Of a stretch of DNA of 8,689 nt, positions 5,612 to 8,689 are shown in pieces. The stretch is from positions 1 to 8,689 of the forward strand of contig JACCZR010000269.1 of the NCBI GenBank assembly GCA_013695855.1, written 5' to 3'. This stretch comes from Thermoleophilaceae bacterium (GTDB taxonomy: Bacteria > Actinomycetota > Thermoleophilia > Solirubrobacterales > Thermoleophilaceae). Both the position numbers and the translations under genes were made by a program. The notes beneath the pieces were generated by a model. It had not been told where the DNA came from. It made no database searches and saw only the letters and a list, made by a program, of their open reading frames with translations. Numbering within the stretch: position 1 is the stretch's first letter; every line of letters starts with the position of its first letter.

Positions 5612-5629
5612 CCTCGATGCGAGATTATG
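5612..5629. promoter_or_regulatory. Compact divergent promoter region
   Basis: Only 15 bp (5612-5626) separate the two divergent start codons. On the minus strand CATAAT (5629-5624) matches five of six TATAAT bases and lies 12 nt before the GMC ATG; it overlaps the first ATG of the monooxygenase. On the plus strand GATTAT (5623-5628) ends 7 nt before a second in-frame ATG at 5636. Both promoters would have to extend into the opposite gene. Confidence 0.35.
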
Positions 5630-7159
5630 CCGCCGATGGTGGAGCAGCTGCCCGGGCGCGTGGACGTGGCGATCGTCGGGGCCGGGTTCGGCGGCCTGGG
5701 CATGGCGATCCAGCTCGAGCGTCAGGCCCTTCGCGACTTCGTCGTACTCGAGCGCGGGACCGACGTGGGCGGCGCATGGCACGCCAACACCTACCCGGGC
5801 GCGCAGTGCGACATCCCCTCGAGCCTCTACTCGTTCTCCTTCGCTCCCAAGCTCGACTGGACGCGCGCCTATCCCGAGCAGAAGGAGATCCAGGGCTACC
5901 TGCGCGGGTGCGTGGAGCGCTTCGGCATCGGGGACCGCATCCACCTCGAGACCGAGCTGCAGGACGCGGCGTGGGACGGCAACCGGCGGCGCTGGCGCAT
6001 CGAGACCTCGGCCGGGCCATTGGAAGCCCGGGTCCTCGTGGCCGCGCCCGGGCTGCTCAGCGAACCCTCGACGCCCGCGCTCTCCGGACTCGAGCGCTTC
6101 GAGGGCCGGACCTTTCACACCGCGACCTGGGATCACTCCCACGACCTGACCGACCGCGATGTGGCTGTGATCGGCACCGGCGCCACCGGTGTCCAGGTGG
6201 TGCCTCGCATCCGCAACCGGGTGCGCAGGCTGACCGTCTTCCAGCGCACGCCGCCGTGGGTCATCCCGCACGTCGATCGCGAGGTGACGATGATCGCGCG
6301 GCGCCTCTACCACCTCGCGCCGCCCCTGCAGCGACTCGTGCGCGGTCTCGTCTACGCCTTCAACGAGCACTTCGTGCTCGGCATGAGCTACTGGCCACGA
6401 CTGCTCAAGGCGCACGAGCTGTACGCCCGGCTGCACATGCGCCGTCAGGTTCCTGACCCCGACCTGCGTCGCCGGCTCACCCCCGACTACTCGTTCGGCT
6501 GCAAGCGGATCCTGTTGTCGAGCGACTGGTATCCGTCGTTCGAGGCCCCGAACGTCGAGCTCGTGACCTCGGGTGTCGAGGAGGTGCGCGAACGCTCGGT
6601 GGTGGCTTTCGACGGCACCGAGCACCCCGCGGACACGCTCGTCTTCGCCACGGGCTTCGTGCCCACCGACCCGCCCATCGCCCGGCGATTGCGCGGGAGC
6701 GAGGGCCGCACCCTCTCCGAGGCCTGGGGGGGCAGTCCGCAGGCTTACCTGGCCACCGCCGTCGCCGGCTTTCCCAACCTATTCCTGCTCTACGGCCCGA
6801 ACTCGAACCTCGGGCACAGCTCGATCGTCTATATGCTCGAGTCCCAGGTGCGTTACGTGATGGGGGCTCTGAAGGCGATGCGCGAGCGCGGCCACGAGGC
6901 GCTGGAGGTCAGGCGCGAGGTGCAGGACGCCTACAACGAGGAGCTCCAGCGCCGGCTGGCACGCTCGGTGTGGGACTCCGGGGGCTGCGGCAGCTGGTAC
7001 CTCGACGCCAACGGACGCGACTCGACGCAGTGGCCGGGCTTCACGCTCGAGTTCCGCCTGCGCACCCGCGCCTTCGACCTCGACAGCTACTCGGAGCCGC
7101 CGGTCACATCGAGGATGCCCTCGACGACCCTCTCGGGGTCGTCGAACGTGGGGATGTGA
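5627..7159 (+). CDS. Flavin-containing Baeyer-Villiger-type monooxygenase (type I)
   Basis: This 510-residue FAD/NADPH enzyme is predicted to insert oxygen next to a ketone, giving an ester or lactone. Motifs in order: FAD fold GAGFGG (18-23); GGAWHANTYPGAQCD (48-62), which fits the type I BVMO motif [AG]GxWxxxx[FY]P[GM]xxxD; FEGRTFHTATWD (158-169), which fits FxGxxxHxxxW[PD]; NADPH fold GTGATG (183-188); FATGF (340-344); and YGPNSNLGHSSIVYMLESQ (389-407). All key residues are present. The start is ATG 5627 or ATG 5636 (MVEQLPGRVDVAIVGAG); the second leaves more room for a promoter. The last 24 residues or so, after FDLD, come from sequence overlapping the hydrolase gene and look like a non-conserved tail. 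Ketone or heteroatom substrate is unknown. Confidence 0.93.
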   Translation: MPPMVEQLPGRVDVAIVGAGFGGLGMAIQLERQALRDFVVLERGTDVGGAWHANTYPGAQCDIPSSLYSFSFAPKLDWTRAYPEQKEIQGYLRGCVERFGIGDRIHLETELQDAAWDGNRRRWRIETSAGPLEARVLVAAPGLLSEPSTPALSGLERFEGRTFHTATWDHSHDLTDRDVAVIGTGATGVQVVPRIRNRVRRLTVFQRTPPWVIPHVDREVTMIARRLYHLAPPLQRLVRGLVYAFNEHFVLGMSYWPRLLKAHELYARLHMRRQVPDPDLRRRLTPDYSFGCKRILLSSDWYPSFEAPNVELVTSGVEEVRERSVVAFDGTEHPADTLVFATGFVPTDPPIARRLRGSEGRTLSEAWGGSPQAYLATAVAGFPNLFLLYGPNSNLGHSSIVYMLESQVRYVMGALKAMRERGHEALEVRREVQDAYNEELQRRLARSVWDSGGCGSWYLDANGRDSTQWPGFTLEFRLRTRAFDLDSYSEPPVTSRMPSTTLSGSSNVGM

Positions 7160-7908
7160 CCCAAGCCCGGTAGGCGATGGACCTGAGCGTGCGGGATCCG
7201 TCGCTTCACCCGGGAGGCCCCGGTCACGGGGAGGATCAGGTCGCGCGTGCCCCAGAGCACGGCGACCGGGCAGCGGATCGCCTCGAGGTCTCGGGGCGAT
7301 TCGTCGAACAGCGGGTCCAGGGTGCGCCGAAGGCCGGGAGCACGGGCGTAGTCGGTGATCATGTGGACAGCTTCGGCGGGTGGGATGCGCCAGGGCCGCG
7401 CGCACGTCGTGCCGAGCAGCATGGCGCGGGCCGCCGGCCGGCGGGTCGCATGGCCGGCCACCGGAGCGAGCACGCGGGCGGCCACCCGCTGCATCCTCAG
7501 GATGGCCTTGCTCAGCTTGTTCTCGAGTCCGCTCCCGAAGCCGACGGGCCCGAGGGCCACCGCGCTGCGGGCCTGGCCACGAGCCGCGAGCTCGAGCGCG
7601 ATCAGGCCACCCATCGAGTTGCCCGCCACGTGTGGGTCGCCGATCCCCCTCTCGTCCAGCCACTCCTCGAGAGCGCTGACCAGTGACGGGACATCTCGCC
7701 TCACTCCGTCCGGCAGGGAGGGGGACTCGCCGAAGCCCGGCAGGTCCAAGGCGACCACCTCGTGCTTGCGAGCGAGGGCGGTCCTGATGGGATGCCATAT
7801 CCGCAGGTTGCTGCCGAGCCCGTGGACGAGCACGAGCGGGGACCCCGAGCCGGAGCGTTCGTGGTGCAGCGGGAGGGCCATCGCGACAGGAGCTTCCCCG
7901 TGCGCCAT
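7087..7908 (-). CDS. Alpha/beta hydrolase (esterase or lactonase type)
   Basis: This 273-residue hydrolase opens MAHGEAPVAMALPLHHERSG. The oxyanion strand LVLVHGLGSN (25-34) is followed by the nucleophile elbow GNSMGG (96-101) with Ser98, then acid Asp223 in VLWGTRD (217-223) and His251 in PGLGHIPTF. The complete triad, with a lid at about 125-200, is typical of small esterases, lactonases and related C-C hydrolases. The ATG at 7908 is chosen because further upstream the frame runs into the divergent gene at 7949; ATG at residue 10 is an alternative. The 3' 73 bp overlap the monooxygenase gene on the other strand, and the codon of His251 overlaps its stop. Beside a Baeyer-Villiger enzyme, an ester or lactone substrate is the natural guess, but the sequence does not prove it. 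Confidence 0.92.
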   Translation of the reverse strand: MAHGEAPVAMALPLHHERSGSGSPLVLVHGLGSNLRIWHPIRTALARKHEVVALDLPGFGESPSLPDGVRRDVPSLVSALEEWLDERGIGDPHVAGNSMGGLIALELAARGQARSAVALGPVGFGSGLENKLSKAILRMQRVAARVLAPVAGHATRRPAARAMLLGTTCARPWRIPPAEAVHMITDYARAPGLRRTLDPLFDESPRDLEAIRCPVAVLWGTRDLILPVTGASRVKRRIPHAQVHRLPGLGHIPTFDDPERVVEGILDVTGGSE

Positions 7909-7935
7909 CCTCGATGAACGTCCGCCGCCCCCCGC

Positions 7936-7948
7936 TACCCTTGGAGGG
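7936..7948 (+). promoter_or_regulatory. Candidate -10 box before the 93-residue gene
   Basis: TACCCT (7936-7941) ends 7 nt before the GTG at 7949, matching TANNNT at leaderless spacing. GGAGG (7943-7947) is only 1 nt from the GTG, too near to serve as an ordinary ribosome binding site. Confidence 0.4.
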
Positions 7949-8230
7949 GTGAACTCCACACGCGCACAGGCATACGGCCGGGTCGTCAAGACGCTCGAGG
8001 ATCTCGCCGAGAGCAAGCTGCACGCAGAGGAGATGCAGACCGTCCGCGAGGCGGCCGACGCTCTCTTCTTCTGCGAGGACCTGAACGGCGACCCGTCGGC
8101 TGAGCACGCCCTCGCGGGCCTCTACGAGCTGCTGGATCGGTTGGTGGAAAGCGAGCGCGTGCAGGTCGAGACGGCCGAGCGCCTCACCGCGGATGTCGAG
8201 GCCTGCGGGCCGTTCGCCTCAGTCGTGTAG
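7949..8230 (+). CDS. Small helical protein of unknown function
   Basis: The GTG start gives 93 residues, VNSTRAQAYGRVVKTLEDLA at the front, then HAEEMQTVREAADALFFCEDL (25-45), a short break around NGDPSAEHA, and a second helix pair (LAGLYELLDRLVESERVQVE and LTADVEACGP). It reads as an all-helical bundle with Cys42 and Cys86, and no membrane segment or catalytic motif. From memory the layout (TRAQAYxxVxKTL...AADALxFCxDL...CGP) matches short uncharacterised actinobacterial proteins. The frame remains open far upstream only as a shadow of the hydrolase. It diverges from the hydrolase with a 40-bp gap and precedes the SnoaL-like gene by 48 bp, possibly in one transcript. Function unknown. Confidence 0.72.
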   Translation: MNSTRAQAYGRVVKTLEDLAESKLHAEEMQTVREAADALFFCEDLNGDPSAEHALAGLYELLDRLVESERVQVETAERLTADVEACGPFASVV

Positions 8231-8261
8231 ACGCGCCAGCTTCGGTTGCCGCAGGGCATAC

Positions 8262-8278
8262 GGGGGTAGCTCGCCGTC
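8262..8278 (+). promoter_or_regulatory. GGGGGTAGCT element before the SnoaL-like gene
   Basis: GGGGGTAGCT (8262-8271) lies 7 nt before the ATG at 8279, the same sequence and spacing as before the acidic gene starting at 3462. It probably contains a -10-type TA element of a leaderless or very short-leader transcript. Confidence 0.35.
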
Positions 8279-8689
8279 ATGTCCCAAGAACAGAACATCG
8301 CAGCACAGGAGAAGCTTGGCCAGGGGGTCGTGGAGGGCAACCTCGACGTGATCGAGGAGGTCTTCGCGCCCGATGTGGTCGACCACGACCCGGCGCCCGG
8401 CCAGGGTCCCGGCAATCAGGGCATCAAGGACTTCTGGACCGAGCTGCGGACCGCCTTCCCGGACCTGGCCCTGCAAGTCGAGCGGCTGGTAGCCGACGAT
8501 GAGACGGTGAGCCTCACCTACACGCTCACCGCCACCCACGACGGCCCGTTCCAGGGCATCGACCCCACCGGCAAGCAGATCGAGGTCCGCGGCCTTCAGA
8601 CCGCGCGCTTCGAGGACGGCAAGATCGTGGAACGCTGGGGAGCCACGGACGAGCTGGGCATCCTCAAGCAGATCGGCGCGGCGCCTTAG
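8279..8689 (+). CDS. SnoaL-like / ester cyclase family protein (NTF2-like fold)
   Basis: This 136-residue protein, complete at the last base of the window, has the pattern of the SnoaL-like polyketide cyclase and ester cyclase group. An N-terminal helix (QNIAAQEKLGQGVVEGNLDVIEEVF) leads to VDHDPAPGQGPGNQG (34-48), then FWTELRTAFPDLALQVERLVADDETV (52-77), YTLTATHDGPFQGIDPTGKQIEVRG (81-105), and RFEDGKIVERWGATDELGILKQIG (110-133). His36 and Asp37, and the late Asp124, are at places where family members often have polar cavity residues. The fold is a cone-shaped alpha+beta barrel that binds small hydrophobic molecules; many members have no known reaction, and nothing links this one to polyketide synthesis here. 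It may act with the redox genes nearby, but that is speculative. Confidence 0.9.
   Translation: MSQEQNIAAQEKLGQGVVEGNLDVIEEVFAPDVVDHDPAPGQGPGNQGIKDFWTELRTAFPDLALQVERLVADDETVSLTYTLTATHDGPFQGIDPTGKQIEVRGLQTARFEDGKIVERWGATDELGILKQIGAAP

Noticed and set aside
5612..6625. N-terminal extension of the GMC oxidoreductase to 872 residues
   Set aside because: The extension is antisense to the monooxygenase, has shadow-type composition, and the FAD fold starts right after ATG 5611.
6779..8107. Minus-strand open frame of 442 codons
   Set aside because: It overlaps the real hydrolase and monooxygenase genes in other frames and shows only Arg/Pro/Gly-rich low-complexity text without motifs.
1..8689. CRISPR array, insertion sequence, defence or toxin-antitoxin system
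   Set aside because: I found no regularly spaced repeats, no transposase motif, no terminal inverted repeats and no recognisable defence or toxin gene on either strand.

Overview
The window is GC-rich, densely packed bacterial DNA with many GTG starts and intergenic gaps mostly under 80 bp. The gene content fits a high-GC actinobacterium, possibly a soil Thermoleophilia/Solirubrobacterales-type lineage. It includes a DUF2277 protein, a small metzincin-like peptidase, a membrane protein with the STRLMRSP/WWPGSV motif downstream of YqgE, and acidic coiled-coil proteins. The lineage call is an inference from protein style; no rRNA or marker gene is present.

Layout. Positions 1-345 hold the 3' end of a coiled-coil protein gene (+). 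It converges on a polytopic membrane protein (-, 426-1103), with two hairpins between them. Upstream of the membrane gene on the same strand is a YqgE/AlgH (UPF0301) gene (1206-1730), divergent from two small + strand genes (1807-2052, 2099-2293). These are followed by tRNA-Ser(GGA) at 2312-2401. A minus-strand run then extends from 5611 back to 2408: GMC oxidoreductase, acidic coiled-coil protein, acidic 54-residue protein, membrane-anchored HExxH peptidase and DUF2277 protein. On the + strand a type I Baeyer-Villiger-like flavin monooxygenase starts only 15 bp from the GMC gene and runs to 7159. It overlaps, tail to tail, an alpha/beta hydrolase on the minus strand (7087-7908). The last two genes (+) are a helical 93-residue protein and a SnoaL/NTF2-like protein ending exactly at the window end.

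Function. The GMC oxidoreductase, monooxygenase and alpha/beta hydrolase could form an alcohol to ketone to ester/lactone to acid route, in the same logic as known cycloalkanol degradation. This is inference from family and position; the substrate cannot be read from the sequence. The other genes are mostly conserved small proteins without a clear pathway.

The main oddities are four. The membrane protein has no credible start, and a one-base change in a G4 run would restore it from a GTG overlapping the yqgE stop. TANNNT-type -10 boxes sit 6-8 nt before several start codons, suggesting leaderless transcripts. An identical 10-mer lies at the same distance from two unrelated ATGs. The redox cluster has very compact divergent and convergent junctions. 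I see no mobile element, CRISPR array, phage gene or clear new multi-gene defence system.
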